The notes: generated by a model not told the origin, from the letters alone. A stretch of 64,000 nucleotides of DNA from Modicisalibacter radicis (GCF_900961225.1 NZ_CAAHFN010000087.1:124001-188000), one strand, 5' to 3'. Shown: positions 1 to 8,749, counted from the first letter of the stretch. Numbers and translations are program-made.

Positions 1-160
1 GCATGGGGATGCTGTTGAAGTTGAAGAGGTAGCGCAGCACTACGACCAGGAACTGGACCAGCATCATTACCAGGACCAGCCAGGCGAGTGCCTTGCCCAG
101 CCGTTCGGTAAGGGTGTCGATCCAGACCAGAAGCGCCGGTTCGGATGCAGCTCGATTCAT
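1..160 (-). CDS. TRAP transporter small permease (DctQ-type), partial
   Basis: Only the first 53 codons are present; the gene runs off the left edge. The start is the ATG at 158-160. The peptide begins MNRAASEPALLVWIDTLTER and continues into a hydrophobic helix ending VVLRYLFNFNSIPM. A first membrane helix followed by an aromatic R-Y-x-F-N stretch is typical of the small membrane subunit of TRAP transporters (DctQ family), which pairs with a large permease and a periplasmic binding protein to import organic acids or compatible solutes using a Na+ gradient. The partner genes must lie outside the window, so the substrate is unknown. The family call rests on this short segment. Confidence 0.65.
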   Translation of the reverse strand, partial: MNRAASEPALLVWIDTLTERLGKALAWLVLVMMLVQFLVVVLRYLFNFNSIPM

Positions 161-275
161 GGATCCCTCGCTATCGTGGCAGCGGTTGCCGTTTTTCTGG
201 GGGAGTTGTATGCAACGGCCAGGCCACGCCTGAAGTAGCGTCAGAGTGCCGTGTGCCGGCAGGGCCGGCAATGGA

Positions 276-1091
276 TCATTGGTCTGACGATCTGGCCAGG
301 GCGTGCTGGCAGCCAGCGGGGAGGTGAATATCCACGGCGATCGGCAGGTGGTCCGAGTAGAGCTGGTCGAGCACCTGCAGATTGTCCGCCTCCAGCGACG
401 AGGAAAGCAGGATATGATCCAGCGCCCGGCTTGGCTGCCAGGAAGGATAACTCAACAGGGGGCGCGCCGGCTTTAACGGCAGCGCGGTGCAGAAGCCCGA
501 ATGGCGGCTGTGCAACTGATCCGGAGTACAGTTGAGATCGCCCATCACCACCACATGCTTGAGCGGCTTGATGATCTCGCCGAGGTAGTCGAACTGGCGG
601 GACCGCGAGCGATGGCTCAGCGCCAGATGGACGACGAACACGTGGAGCGCGTCGGGGCCCGAGCCGAAACGCGCGTGGATGGCGCCGCGGCCGGGCAGGG
701 TGCCGGGAAGACGGTGCTCCTCGATACGCTCGGGCACCAGGCGCGACAACAGGCCGTTGCTGTGCTGGGCGACCCGGCCCAGGTTGCGATTGAGCTGCTT
801 GTAGTGATGGGGCAGCCCGGCCCGCTGGGCCAGGTACTCCACCTGATTGACGTTACCCGAGCGGAAGCTGCCGCCGTCGACTTCCTGCAGGCCGACGATG
901 TCGAACGCCTTGAGCACCTCGCCCATGGCATCCAGACGGCGCTGGCGCGTCGGATGGGGGAGCAGGTGCTGCCAGCTGCGGGTCAGGTAATGATGGTAGG
1001 CCGAGGTCTGGATGCCGACCTGCAGGTTGAAGGTCATCAGCCGCAGTGTCTCGGCATGGGCCCCGGCCGGTGTGGCGCGCGCGCTGCTCAT
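276..1091 (-). CDS. Endonuclease/exonuclease/phosphatase (EEP) family protein
   Basis: A 271-residue protein with the EEP fold signature in order: an Asn in TFNLQ (about residue 22), a metal-binding Glu in LQEVDG (residue 70), VVHLALSH, GDLNCTPD (about 184) and the C-terminal SDHLPI (Asp-His dyad). These are the catalytic positions of Mg2+-dependent phosphodiesterases such as DNase I, exonuclease III and sphingomyelinase-like enzymes. No signal peptide is obvious, so a cytoplasmic role is likely; the substrate cannot be told. It starts 4 bases after the dsbA stop, so the two are probably co-transcribed. Family is secure, function open. Confidence 0.85.
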   Translation of the reverse strand: MSSARATPAGAHAETLRLMTFNLQVGIQTSAYHHYLTRSWQHLLPHPTRQRRLDAMGEVLKAFDIVGLQEVDGGSFRSGNVNQVEYLAQRAGLPHHYKQLNRNLGRVAQHSNGLLSRLVPERIEEHRLPGTLPGRGAIHARFGSGPDALHVFVVHLALSHRSRSRQFDYLGEIIKPLKHVVVMGDLNCTPDQLHSRHSGFCTALPLKPARPLLSYPSWQPSRALDHILLSSSLEADNLQVLDQLYSDHLPIAVDIHLPAGCQHALARSSDQ

Positions 1092-1095
1092 GGCG

Positions 1096-1728
1096 TCACT
1101 CGCTGCGTTCTTGGCGAACCTTGTCGATCAGCGCACCGGCGATCCGGGGCATGTTTTCCAGGCTGCCGGCGGTACGCGCGGTCACCACATAGTGGCCGTC
1201 GACCACCAGCGCCGGCACGCCCATCAGCTCGTAGGCGCGCATCTTGGCGTGGGCCTGGTTGATCTGGCTCTTCACGCCGAACGAGCTCAACGCTTCCTTG
1301 GCATCCGCCTCGCTGACACCGTAGTCGCTGAAGAAGGCAGCGATGTCGTCGGGGGCGGTCAGGCGCTGGCCCTGTTCGTGGATGGCATCGAAGAAATCGC
1401 CGTGGACCTTGTCGAGGATGCCGAGTTGCTGGGCGGCGTAGAAGGCGCGCGCGTGGGCCGTCCAGGTGTCGCCCATGGTCGCCGGGACGCGTTGGAAGGT
1501 GACGTCGTCGGGTAACTCTTCGACCCAGGCATTGAGCGGCTCTTCCAGCTTGTAGCAGTGCGGGCAGCCGTACCAGAACACTTCGGTGACCTCGATCTGG
1601 CCCTCAGCCACGCTGGTTTCGACCGGGGTATCGAGAACCTTGTAGTCCTCGCCGGCGACCGGCGGTGCGGCCATGACCAATGACGACAGACCCAGGCCGG
1701 CGACCGCGGCGATCCACTGTTTCAACAT
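1096..1728 (-). CDS. dsbA: Thiol:disulfide interchange protein DsbA
   Basis: A 210-residue periplasmic oxidoreductase that introduces disulfide bonds into exported proteins and is reoxidised by DsbB. Residues 1-20 form a signal peptide ending at Ala-Ala. The thioredoxin-fold active site is C55-P-H-C58 in FWYGCPHCYK, the dipeptide typical of DsbA, and the cis-proline loop reads MGVPALVVDG. A ribosome site (AAAGGA) lies just before the ATG. Length matches the family. It lies divergent from engB, and the EEP protein follows directly downstream. Confidence 0.96.
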   Translation of the reverse strand: MLKQWIAAVAGLGLSSLVMAAPPVAGEDYKVLDTPVETSVAEGQIEVTEVFWYGCPHCYKLEEPLNAWVEELPDDVTFQRVPATMGDTWTAHARAFYAAQQLGILDKVHGDFFDAIHEQGQRLTAPDDIAAFFSDYGVSEADAKEALSSFGVKSQINQAHAKMRAYELMGVPALVVDGHYVVTARTAGSLENMPRIAGALIDKVRQERSE

Positions 1729-2035
1729 GCGTCCTTTCTCCTCGTGAAAAACCGACTATACGGCAAAGGTAACAGATATCCGGGTCGCATGAGACGGCGA
1801 CCGGCCCCACTTGGAGCCTCGAATGGCGAGGGGGTTCCCCGGGAGGCGAGAGGTCGGTGTTCTTCGGTACCGCGGCGAGCGACGTTCGCCGCCCGTGAGC
1901 GCGTGATGGTACAATCCGGCCCGCGCCGGGCGGCTGCCCGGGCCATCATCGAGGCCCTGGCGAGTGACGCCAAAGCGTGCCATGGCCACTCGTCGAGCCA
2001 TTCGTCAGTACCGCAACGCCAGGAAGCCAGCCGCC
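1729..2035. other. dsbA-engB divergent intergenic region
   Basis: This stretch of about 307 bases holds the promoters for dsbA (minus) and engB (plus). A TACAAT element at 1911-1916 could be a -10 box for engB, but I see no convincing -35 partner. No RNA gene or repeat is evident. If engB starts at an upstream ATG (1964 or 1982), the gap is correspondingly shorter. Confidence 0.4.
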
Positions 2036-2656
2036 GTGAGCCGCCTCAATTTCCATACCGCCCAGTTCATGACCAGTGCCCCGACACTGGCGGCCTGCCC
2101 GCCGGATGACGGCCGCGAGGTCGCCTTCGCCGGGCGCTCCAACGCCGGCAAGTCGAGCGCCATCAACGCCCTGGTCCAGCAGAAGGCGCTGGCGCGGACC
2201 TCGAAGACCCCGGGGCGCACCCAGCTGATCAACTTCTTCGGCATCGCCAACGATACTTGCCAGCGGCTGGTCGACCTGCCCGGATACGGCTTCGCCAAGG
2301 TCCCCGAATCGGTCAAGCGCGAATGGCAGCGGCACCTTTCCGACTACCTGCAGAAACGCCAGTCGCTGCAGGGCCTGGTGCTGATGATGGACGTGCGCCA
2401 TCCGCTCACCGACTTCGACGAGATGATGCTGGGCTGGGCCGACGACCAGGACATGCCCGTGCACATCCTGCTGACCAAGGCCGACAAGCTCAAGCCCGGG
2501 GCCGCCAAGAACAGTCTGCTGAAGGTGCGCCGACAGCTCGCCGAGTGGGAGGATCTGGTCAGCATCCAGCTGTTCTCCGCGCTCAAGCGCCAGGGCGTCG
2601 ACGAACTCGCGGCGCGTCTCGATGCGTGGCTGCTCGACGAGGCCGATGGCGATTGA
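2036..2656 (+). CDS. engB: Ribosome biogenesis GTPase EngB/YihA
   Basis: A TrmE-Era-EngA-EngB-type GTPase, essential in many bacteria for 50S subunit assembly. The G motifs are visible: P-loop GRSNAGKS, G2 TPGRTQ, G3 DLPGYGFA, G4 TKADK and G5 FSALKRQG. I chose the GTG at 2036 (product [15 protein letters not shown]) because EngB proteins normally begin with this short segment about 30 residues before the P-loop and because AGGAAG lies about 10 bases upstream. In-frame ATGs at 1964 and 1982 would add 18-24 unconserved residues and remain possible. The gene is convergent with the HAD gene across a dispersed repeat. Confidence 0.93.
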   Translation: MSRLNFHTAQFMTSAPTLAACPPDDGREVAFAGRSNAGKSSAINALVQQKALARTSKTPGRTQLINFFGIANDTCQRLVDLPGYGFAKVPESVKREWQRHLSDYLQKRQSLQGLVLMMDVRHPLTDFDEMMLGWADDQDMPVHILLTKADKLKPGAAKNSLLKVRRQLAEWEDLVSIQLFSALKRQGVDELAARLDAWLLDEADGD

Positions 2657-2700
2657 GAGTTCCTCGGTAGACGAGAGGCGGGCTTTGCCGGCGGCAAGCC

Positions 2701-2773
2701 TTCGCAAGGGCGCTGTTAACCCGTCCTTGGGCGCTACCTTTGCCCTCCATGGCAAAGGACCCTTGCTTCGCCT
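2701..2773. repeat. Dispersed palindromic intergenic repeat, copy A
   Basis: This sits between the convergent engB and HAD genes. It has nested inverted repeats: an outer stem GCAAGGG (2704-2710) / CCCTTGC (2760-2766) and an inner perfect 8-bp stem CCTTTGCC (2737-2744) / GGCAAAGG (2751-2758) with a 6-base loop. The outer arm and the following segment recur near-identically at 61833-61957. It could end transcription from both sides. Its translated shadow gives the peptide APK(D/E)G(L/F)TAPLR at both copies, which is why spurious short genes can be called here. Confidence 0.75.
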
Positions 2774-2862
2774 TGTCTCCGGCGCCGATATTGCTGGGAG
2801 TTGGGAAACGAGTTCTGAGTGACGTGCCGTGCCGAGCGGCCTCACCGATCGATGACCGGCCT

Positions 2863-3639
2863 TCAGCGCTCGCCATCCAGGCGCTCGAGCAGGGCCGTCA
2901 ACTCGCGTATATGAGCCAGGCGGTGTACGCCGGGCGGCAGGTCCGTGCGGCGCTCGTCGTGCTTGTCGATCCAGGCCACCCGCATGCCCAGCCGCCATGC
3001 CGGCAGTACATCCTCTTTCCAGGAATCGCCGACATGCAGTGCCCGTGCCGGGCGACTGCCGAGTCGCGCCAGGGCGGCGAGGAAGGGGCGGGCGTCGGGC
3101 TTGGGCGCGAGCAGCTCGCCGGCGGCGATCACCACCGGGAAATGCTGCGCCAGCTCCAGGCGCTGGAGATCGGCATTGCCGTTGGTGATCGCCGCCAGCG
3201 CGTAATCCTGGCGCAGTGCATCGAGCAGCGGTATCGCCTCCGGATAGGGCGTGAGCGTGTGGCGCAGCGTCAGGAAGTGGCCGATGGCCGCCGCAGCCCA
3301 TAGATGGGCGGCGCTGCGTGGCAGGCCGTACTCCTCGAGCAGCTCGATCAGCGCGCGTTCGCGCAGCCAGGTGAAGTCGCCGCGCCGCAGCGGATGGCGT
3401 CGCGCCAGGGCCAGGCGGCGCTCGATGTAGGCGGCCAGCGGAAAGCGCTGGGCATAGCGCTCATGCCCGGCGAACAGCTCACCGAGCGGCGAGGCGGCCA
3501 GCCAGTCGGCCAGCTCGGTGTCGAGCCAGGCATAGTGCGTCGGCTCGGCATGCTCCATCACCGGCCGGTTGTCCCACAGCGTGTCGTCGAGGTCGAAGGT
3601 CAGCGCCTCGATGCGGGCGTGGCGTGTCGTTGCAGTCAT
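2863..3639 (-). CDS. HAD-family hydrolase (YigB-like phosphatase)
   Basis: A haloacid dehalogenase superfamily phosphatase of about 258 residues. Motif I is DLDDTLWD (residues 16-23, nucleophile Asp first), motif II is ITNGN, and motifs III/IV are APKPDARPF and HVGDSWKEDV. An all-helical cap lies between motifs I and II, as in subfamily IA enzymes such as the flavin mononucleotide phosphatase YigB. The start at MTATTRH is preferred; an upstream in-frame ATG at 3684 adds 15 unconserved residues. The substrate is not determinable. It stands alone, convergent with engB. Confidence 0.87.
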   Translation of the reverse strand: MTATTRHARIEALTFDLDDTLWDNRPVMEHAEPTHYAWLDTELADWLAASPLGELFAGHERYAQRFPLAAYIERRLALARRHPLRRGDFTWLRERALIELLEEYGLPRSAAHLWAAAAIGHFLTLRHTLTPYPEAIPLLDALRQDYALAAITNGNADLQRLELAQHFPVVIAAGELLAPKPDARPFLAALARLGSRPARALHVGDSWKEDVLPAWRLGMRVAWIDKHDERRTDLPPGVHRLAHIRELTALLERLDGER

Positions 3640-3713
3640 GGGCGCTCCGCAAGGCCGTCGTGCCGGTGCCTGGCAATGTGCCATAGATCGTCCCGTCGAT
3701 CACGCCTCGCGGG

Positions 3714-5021
3714 TCATGGCGAAATGACCGGTAGCCAGAGCGCCAGCGCGACCAGCGTGGCCAGCAGCACCGGCGGAGTGATGATCAGCCCGACCTTCAT
3801 GTACTGCCCCCAGCCGATGCGATACCCCTTGCCGGCCAGCACGTGCAGCCAGAGCAGCGTGGCGAGGCTGCCGATGGGTGTGAACTTGGGCCCCAGGTCG
3901 TTGCCGATGACATTGGCGTAGATCATCAGCTGCTGTGTCTGATTCGATACCTGCGCCTGGTCGATGGCCAGGGCGCCGACCAGGGTCGACGGCATGTTGT
4001 TCATCAGCGAGGCCAGCAGCGCCGAGGCGAAGCCCGTGCCGATGGTCGCCGCGAAATCCCCTTGCCGGCTCAGCCACACCAGCACGTCCGCTGCCCAGGC
4101 CGTGAGCCAGGCATTGCCCAGGCCATACACCACCAGGTACATGCCCAGCGAGAACAGCACGATCTGCCAGGGCGCGTTCTTCACGACCTTGCTGAGCGAG
4201 ACGACATGCACGTGCCCCGGCGAGAACCAGCGTCCGGCGATGGCCGTCAGGAGCAGCGCCGCGGTGCCCATGAGGATGGCGAACGGAACTTGCCACCGGG
4301 CGGTCAGGAACAGGGCGACCAGCAGCGCGATCAGCAGCGGAAAGGCCGCGCGAAAGACCTGACGGTCGCGAATCGCCGTCGCCGGTGCCTCCAGCCGTGC
4401 GACGTCATAGCGCGGCGGTATCCGCTTGCGGAAGTACACGCCCAGCACCAGCAGCGTGGCGGCCAGCGAGACCAGGTCGACCGGCACCATCACCTGGGCG
4501 TAGCGATCGAAGCCGATCTCGAAATAGTTGGCGCTGACGATGTTGACCAGGTTCGAGATCACCAGCGGCAGGCTGGTCGAGTCGGCCACGAACCCCGTGG
4601 CGATGATGAACGCCAGTGCCGCCGCGGGGCTGAACTCCAGCCGGGCGAGGATGGCCACCACGATCGGCGTCAACAGCAGCGCCGCGCCATCGTTGGCGAA
4701 CACCGCGGCAATCAACGCGCCCAGCACCACGATCAGCGGAAACAGCACCCGGCCCCGTCCGTTGCCCCAGCGGGCGATGTGCAGGGCGGCCCAGGCGAAG
4801 AAGCCGGCCTCGTCGAGGATCAACGAGATGATGATCAGCGCCACGAAGGTGAAGGTGGCATCCCAGACGATATGCCAGACGACGCCGACGTCGTGCCAGT
4901 CGACGACGCCGGTTGCCAGGGCCGCCGCGGCGCCGCCCAGGGCGCTCCAACCGATGCCCAGCCCCCGCGGCTGCCAGATGACCAGCACCAGCGTGACCAG
5001 AAAGATCGCAAAGGCCAGCAT
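3714..5021 (-). CDS. arsB: Arsenite efflux pump ArsB
   Basis: A 435-residue polytopic inner-membrane protein with about eleven hydrophobic helices, of the ArsB/NhaD ion-transporter superfamily. Characteristic segments include FANDGAALLLTPIV, DSTSLPLVISNLVNI and MNNMPSTLVGALAI. It exports arsenite by proton exchange. It is the last gene of the ars operon, starting 12 bases after the arsH stop. The Acr3 family is excluded by these motifs. Length matches ArsB (about 430). Confidence 0.95.
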   Translation of the reverse strand: MLAFAIFLVTLVLVIWQPRGLGIGWSALGGAAAALATGVVDWHDVGVVWHIVWDATFTFVALIIISLILDEAGFFAWAALHIARWGNGRGRVLFPLIVVLGALIAAVFANDGAALLLTPIVVAILARLEFSPAAALAFIIATGFVADSTSLPLVISNLVNIVSANYFEIGFDRYAQVMVPVDLVSLAATLLVLGVYFRKRIPPRYDVARLEAPATAIRDRQVFRAAFPLLIALLVALFLTARWQVPFAILMGTAALLLTAIAGRWFSPGHVHVVSLSKVVKNAPWQIVLFSLGMYLVVYGLGNAWLTAWAADVLVWLSRQGDFAATIGTGFASALLASLMNNMPSTLVGALAIDQAQVSNQTQQLMIYANVIGNDLGPKFTPIGSLATLLWLHVLAGKGYRIGWGQYMKVGLIITPPVLLATLVALALWLPVISP

Positions 5022-5033
5022 TGAACGTTTTCC

Positions 5034-5750
5034 TCAGTGCGTTGATTGGTTGACGCGCCTGGAGACCGCTTCCGCACTCTCGACACGCTCCGAGTAGCGA
5101 TCGGTCAGATACGCCGAGCAGCCACGCGTCAGCCAGGTGAACTTCACCAGCTCCTCGCAGACATCGACGATGCGCAGATAGAGCGGCGACGGTCGCATCC
5201 GCCCGGCGTCGTCGAACTCGTTGAAGGCCTTGGGCACCGAGGACTGGTTGGGGATGGTCAGCATGCGCATCCAGCGCCCGAGAGTGCGCAGCTGGTTGAC
5301 GGCGTTGAAGCTCTGGCTGCCGCCGGAGACCTGCATGACCGCCAGCGTCTTGCCCTGGGTGGGGCGCACGCCGCCCAGCGCCAGGGGGATCCAGTCGATC
5401 TGAGCCTTCATGATCCCGGTCATGGCCCCATGCCGCTCGGGGCTGACCCATGCCATGCCCTCGCTCCACTCGGCCAGCTCGCGCAATTCCCGCACCTTGG
5501 GGTGGCTGGCGTCGGCGTCGTCGGGCAGCGGCAACCCCGAGGGGTTGAAGGTGCGCACCTCGCAGCCGAACCAGCGCAGCAGGCGGCCGGCTTCCTCCGC
5601 CACCAGCCGCGAGTAGGAGCGTTCCCGCAGCGAGCCGTAGAGCACCAGGATGCGTGGTGGATGCCGGGGCTGGCCGGGGCCGGCCAGCGCATCGACGTCG
5701 ATGGGGCGCAAGCGCTCGGGATCGATGTTGGGCAGTTGATCCAGCGTCAT
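5034..5750 (-). CDS. arsH: NADPH-dependent FMN reductase ArsH
   Basis: A 238-residue flavoprotein of the ArsH type, which oxidises trivalent organoarsenicals and reduces other substrates with NADPH. The FMN phosphate loop [11 protein letters not shown] lies at residues 38-48, and the conserved [12 protein letters not shown] and [13 protein letters not shown] segments of ArsH are present. The start ATG at 5748-5750 overlaps the arsC stop as ATGA, indicating translational coupling; the longer reading upstream is not conserved. Confidence 0.95.
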   Translation of the reverse strand: MTLDQLPNIDPERLRPIDVDALAGPGQPRHPPRILVLYGSLRERSYSRLVAEEAGRLLRWFGCEVRTFNPSGLPLPDDADASHPKVRELRELAEWSEGMAWVSPERHGAMTGIMKAQIDWIPLALGGVRPTQGKTLAVMQVSGGSQSFNAVNQLRTLGRWMRMLTIPNQSSVPKAFNEFDDAGRMRPSPLYLRIVDVCEELVKFTWLTRGCSAYLTDRYSERVESAEAVSRRVNQSTH

Positions 5751-6160
5751 GACGCAGTTCCTCCATGGCGTACGATCTCGCCATCTTCCTTGGTGAACTC
5801 GGCCACCGGATGTGCTAGCAGGGCCAGCACCGCCTCCGAGGGCCGGCACAGACGCGCGCCCTTGTCGGTCACCACGATGGGGCGGTTGATCAGGATGGGG
5901 TGCGCCAGCATGGCATCGATCAGTTGCTCGTCGCCGAGCCCGGGGTCGTCCAGGCCCAGTTCATCGTAGGGGGTTCCCTTGCGGCGCAGGAGCTGCCGGG
6001 GCGTCATGTCCATGGCGGACAGCAACTCGACCAGCCTTGCCCGCGTGGGCGGTGTCTTCAGATACTCGATGACATGCGGCTCCTCCCCGGACCGGCGCAT
6101 CATCGCCAGGGTGTTGCGGGACGTGCCGCACTGCGGATTGTGATAGATCACGCTGGTCAT
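5747..6160 (-). CDS. arsC: Glutaredoxin-dependent arsenate reductase ArsC
   Basis: A 137-residue enzyme reducing arsenate to arsenite with glutathione and glutaredoxin. The catalytic Cys11 is in [11 protein letters not shown], and the oxyanion-binding arginine lies in NRPIVV. This is the Spx/ArsC fold of the E. coli R773 class, not the thioredoxin-linked phosphatase-like class. Both ends overlap neighbours as ATGA (arsR upstream, arsH downstream), so the operon is tightly coupled. Confidence 0.96.
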   Translation of the reverse strand: MTSVIYHNPQCGTSRNTLAMMRRSGEEPHVIEYLKTPPTRARLVELLSAMDMTPRQLLRRKGTPYDELGLDDPGLGDEQLIDAMLAHPILINRPIVVTDKGARLCRPSEAVLALLAHPVAEFTKEDGEIVRHGGTAS

Positions 6161-6513
6161 GCAGGAGCTCCCTCGTCGGTTGGGCAGCAGGGTTGCAGTT
6201 CGCGGAGCAGGGGCTCGCACAGTTCGGGACGCCCTGCGCAACAGTCGCGCACCAGAAAGCTCAGCGTTTCCTGCATGCGCTCCAGGCTGGCGCGATAGAT
6301 CACCGAGCGGCTGTGCCGGCGCGAGACGACCAGGCCGGCCCGCGACAGGACCCCCAGGTGGGCCGACAGGGTGTTGTGGGGCACCTCCAGCAGCCGCGCG
6401 ATCTCGCCGGCGGGCAGCCCCGCCGGCTCGTGGCGGACCAGCAACCGGAAGGTTTCCAGGCGGGTCGCCTGGGATAGTGCCGCGAAGGCGTCGATAGCCG
6501 TTGTATTGTCCAT
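6157..6513 (-). CDS. arsR: ArsR-family arsenite-responsive repressor
   Basis: A 118-residue SmtB/ArsR winged-helix repressor. The DNA-recognition helix is in VPHNTLSAHLGVLSRAGLV (about 44-62). It lacks the ELCVCDL metal site of the R773 type; instead cysteines occur at 91, 92 and 99 after the winged helix and at 109-110 at the C-terminus. A Cys-Cys plus downstream Cys trio in this place matches the As(III) site described for Acidithiobacillus ferrooxidans ArsR (Cys95, 96, 102). It heads the arsRCHB operon. A palindrome abuts the start codon, and there is no clear ribosome site. Confidence 0.93.
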   Translation of the reverse strand: MDNTTAIDAFAALSQATRLETFRLLVRHEPAGLPAGEIARLLEVPHNTLSAHLGVLSRAGLVVSRRHSRSVIYRASLERMQETLSFLVRDCCAGRPELCEPLLRELQPCCPTDEGAPA

Positions 6514-6533
6514 ATGTCCAGAATTACAGACAT
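6514..6533 (-). promoter_or_regulatory. Candidate ArsR operator at the arsR start
   Basis: An inverted repeat ATGTC-N10-GACAT lies immediately upstream of the arsR ATG (6511-6513). On the minus strand a weak -10-like TAATTC falls within it and TTGCGC sits about 16 bases further up. If those are used, transcription would begin at or within a few bases of the ATG, which fits the missing Shine-Dalgarno sequence. Autorepression by ArsR binding here is inferred from position only. Confidence 0.45.
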
Positions 6534-6661
6534 GAAGCGAAGGCGCAACAACGTATCGCCAAGGCTTGTCCGAAACATCGACGAGCGCAGTCCGGTCAAA
6601 CCCTCATGCCAGACAGCGATTACACTGAACGTTCCATTTCATGGATTCGACAGGAGGCCGC

Positions 6662-7093
6662 ATGAGCGACTTTGACAGACTGATCAGGAACCTTGCCCGG
6701 GCGGGGTCGCTTGCCGCGCGAGCGCGTCAGGGGGACAGGCAGGTCATCGATGAGCTCATCGACTCCCTGCGGGCCTATGCCGGCGAGAGCGCCACGACCT
6801 ACGAAGGCGAGGCCGCCTCTGCGCAGGAGCCAGGCCCGCAGCCAGAGCCGGAACGCCCCGAGCGGACCCAAGACGCCGGGCTCGACAAGACCATTGCCGA
6901 CTATCGCGCCACCCGGGAAGCCATGGCGAAAATCATCGACACGCACATGCAGGCGGCATTTGCGGAGATCGCGGCCCGCTACGGCGCGACCCCGACCGAC
7001 GTGACGCTCGAGATCAGCGAGCACCAGCCCGCGAATGGCCGTTATCCGAGCGGGCGGTACGCGGGGAGCGAGGTGCGGCTCGGCGGAGAGTGA
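6662..7093 (+). CDS. Conserved hypothetical protein, 143 residues
   Basis: I do not recognise the family. The start ATG is supported by a strong AGGAGG ribosome site 6 bases upstream. The protein has a basic N-terminal helix (FDRLIRNLARAGSLAARARQGDRQVID), a Pro/Glu/Gln-rich linker at about residues 52-72, and a C-terminal part (DKTIADYRATREAMAKIIDTHM...) predicted helical, ending in a Gly/Arg/Tyr-rich tail. No signal peptide or membrane segment is seen. It is cytoplasmic and free-standing between arsR and the convergent xerC. Confidence 0.7.
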   Translation: MSDFDRLIRNLARAGSLAARARQGDRQVIDELIDSLRAYAGESATTYEGEAASAQEPGPQPEPERPERTQDAGLDKTIADYRATREAMAKIIDTHMQAAFAEIAARYGATPTDVTLEISEHQPANGRYPSGRYAGSEVRLGGE

Positions 7094-7127
7094 CCGATCA
7101 CCCGCGGTTCCAAGGGCCGGCGTTCGC

Positions 7128-8030
7128 TCAGTCGCGGCGTCGCGCCCGCGGGTGGGCAGCATCGTAGACCCCGGCCAGCTGTTGCCAGTCCAGGTGGGTA
7201 TAGACCTGGGTGGTCGACAGGTGCGCATGGCCGAGCAGCTCCTGCACGGCGCGCAGGTCCTGGCTGGATTCCAGCAGATGGCTGGCGAAGGAGTGGCGCA
7301 GGCGATGCGGATGCAGGTGCTCGGGCAGGCCGCGCTCCACGGCGAGCCGGGCCAGGCGCTTCTGGATGGCGCGGTGACCGAGCCGCGCGCCGCGGCTTCC
7401 GACGAACAGCGCCGGCTCGTCGCCGCCGACCAGGCTCCGGCGGGCCATCAGCCAGGCATCCAGCGCCTGGCGAGCGCGGCGGCCGACGGGCACCTGGCGC
7501 GGCTTGCCGCCCTTGCCGATTACCCGTGCGCGCTGGCCGTCGAGATTCGAAAGGTCCAGCGCGGCGAGCTCGGCCAGGCGCAGGCCGCAGGAGTAGAGCA
7601 GCTCGCACATCGCCTGGTCGCGCAGCGCCAGCGGCGAGCCGTCGTGGGGCGTATCCAGGAAGCGCGCCAACTGGTCGACGTCGACGGGACGGGGCAGGTG
7701 CCGAGGGGCGCGCGGCGAGGGCGCCAGGCGCACCGGGTTATGGGCGAGCACGCCGTGCCGGACCAAGTGCTCGGCGAAGCTCGACAGCGCCGCGCGTCGC
7801 CGCGCCAAGCTGCGAGGGGCCAGGCCGCGGCTGCGCTCGCCCCCTAGGAAGCGGCGCACCTCGGCGACATCGAGCGCGCTCCAGTCGCGCAGGTCGCGAT
7901 CGCGGGCGAAGCGCAGCAGGGCCGCGGTGTCACGGCGATAGGCATCGACGGTGGCCGGGCTGGCGTGCTGCGCCAAGCCGGCGAGGAATGCCTCGATTTC
8001 GGCCGTCAGGCGATCACAGGCGTCCGGCAT
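7128..8030 (-). CDS. xerC: Site-specific tyrosine recombinase XerC
   Basis: A 300-residue recombinase that, with XerD, resolves chromosome dimers at dif during division. It has an N-terminal SAM-like DNA-binding domain (1-about 95) and a C-terminal catalytic domain with YSCGLRLAELAALD (first Arg), HPHRLRHSFASHLLE (His-x-x-Arg), LLGHAHLSTTQVYTH (second His and the nucleophile Tyr). Length matches XerC. It overlaps the DUF484 gene by 17 bases and ends the argH-lptM-lysA-dapF-DUF484 operon, the arrangement known around E. coli dapF/xerC. Confidence 0.95.
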   Translation of the reverse strand: MPDACDRLTAEIEAFLAGLAQHASPATVDAYRRDTAALLRFARDRDLRDWSALDVAEVRRFLGGERSRGLAPRSLARRRAALSSFAEHLVRHGVLAHNPVRLAPSPRAPRHLPRPVDVDQLARFLDTPHDGSPLALRDQAMCELLYSCGLRLAELAALDLSNLDGQRARVIGKGGKPRQVPVGRRARQALDAWLMARRSLVGGDEPALFVGSRGARLGHRAIQKRLARLAVERGLPEHLHPHRLRHSFASHLLESSQDLRAVQELLGHAHLSTTQVYTHLDWQQLAGVYDAAHPRARRRD

Positions 8031-8730
8031 GGCGCATCATCAGGCGGGCGACGACTTCACCGAGGTATTCGGTGAAGAGTGTGTCGAGGCTGGCACGGAA
8101 GTAGTCGCCGTCGTGGCTGGCGAGGATCAAGTAACCCAGGGGCTCGCCCAGGGTCAGCCGGGTCAGCGCGCAGGAGCCGGCCTGCTTGGGCGGCTCGCTG
8201 TGCGGCAGCAGACGCTGCCAGTCCTTGCGCGACAGGCGCCGGCAACGGCTGGCGCGGCCATCGAGCAACGCGCCCAGGCGGGTGCCGCTGTTCTCGTCGA
8301 GCACGAAGCGCGGCGGCTGCGGCGGCCGGGGTTCGATATCGGTGAGCTCGGGGGCGCACCACAGCGCCACCGCCTGGGTCTGGAAGCGCTCGGCGAGCTG
8401 GGTGGCCAGCGCCTCGCCGAGGGCGTCGCTGTCTTCGGCCTCGAGCAGCGCCAGCACCAGTTCGCGGGTGCGGCGATACTGCGATTCGTTGTAGCGCGCC
8501 GACTCGAGCAGCTGTTCGAGTCGCCATTCGGCGCCTTCGGCGCGCTCGCGGAGATCGATGACCAGTCGTTCGAGTAGCGAAATGGCGCCGTGAGATTCGG
8601 GATGCGGCACCTTGAGTTGCTGGAGCAGGCCCTCGCGACCGATGAAGAAGTCGGGATGGCGGGCCAGCCAGCGGGCCACGCTTTCAGCGTCGAGCGTCTG
8701 GCGGGATTCGGGCGCTTTCGCAGGGGGCAT
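8014..8730 (-). CDS. DUF484 family protein (YigA-like)
   Basis: A 238-residue protein of the DUF484 family, GAF-like in fold, always encoded between dapF and xerC in gammaproteobacteria; its function is not established. The N-terminus carries the family signature SVARWLARHPDFF followed by LLQQLKVPHP, then a coiled-coil (RLVIDLRERAEGAEWRLEQLLE) and a GAF-like C-terminal half ending in YLGEVVARLM. It lies between dapF (56-base gap with a hairpin) and xerC (overlap). Confidence 0.9.
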   Translation of the reverse strand: MPPAKAPESRQTLDAESVARWLARHPDFFIGREGLLQQLKVPHPESHGAISLLERLVIDLRERAEGAEWRLEQLLESARYNESQYRRTRELVLALLEAEDSDALGEALATQLAERFQTQAVALWCAPELTDIEPRPPQPPRFVLDENSGTRLGALLDGRASRCRRLSRKDWQRLLPHSEPPKQAGSCALTRLTLGEPLGYLILASHDGDYFRASLDTLFTEYLGEVVARLMMRHAGRL

Positions 8731-8749
8731 GGCGTCCTCTTGTCGTTCG

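Noticed and set aside
2622..2876. Short genes covering the repeat (peptides with APKDGLTAPLR or VNPSLGATF)
   Set aside because: They are translations of the dispersed palindrome and appear at both copies regardless of context.
1946..3301. 451-codon minus-strand frame across engB and the repeat
   Set aside because: It lies antisense to engB and in the wrong frame of the HAD gene; low-complexity, no homology.
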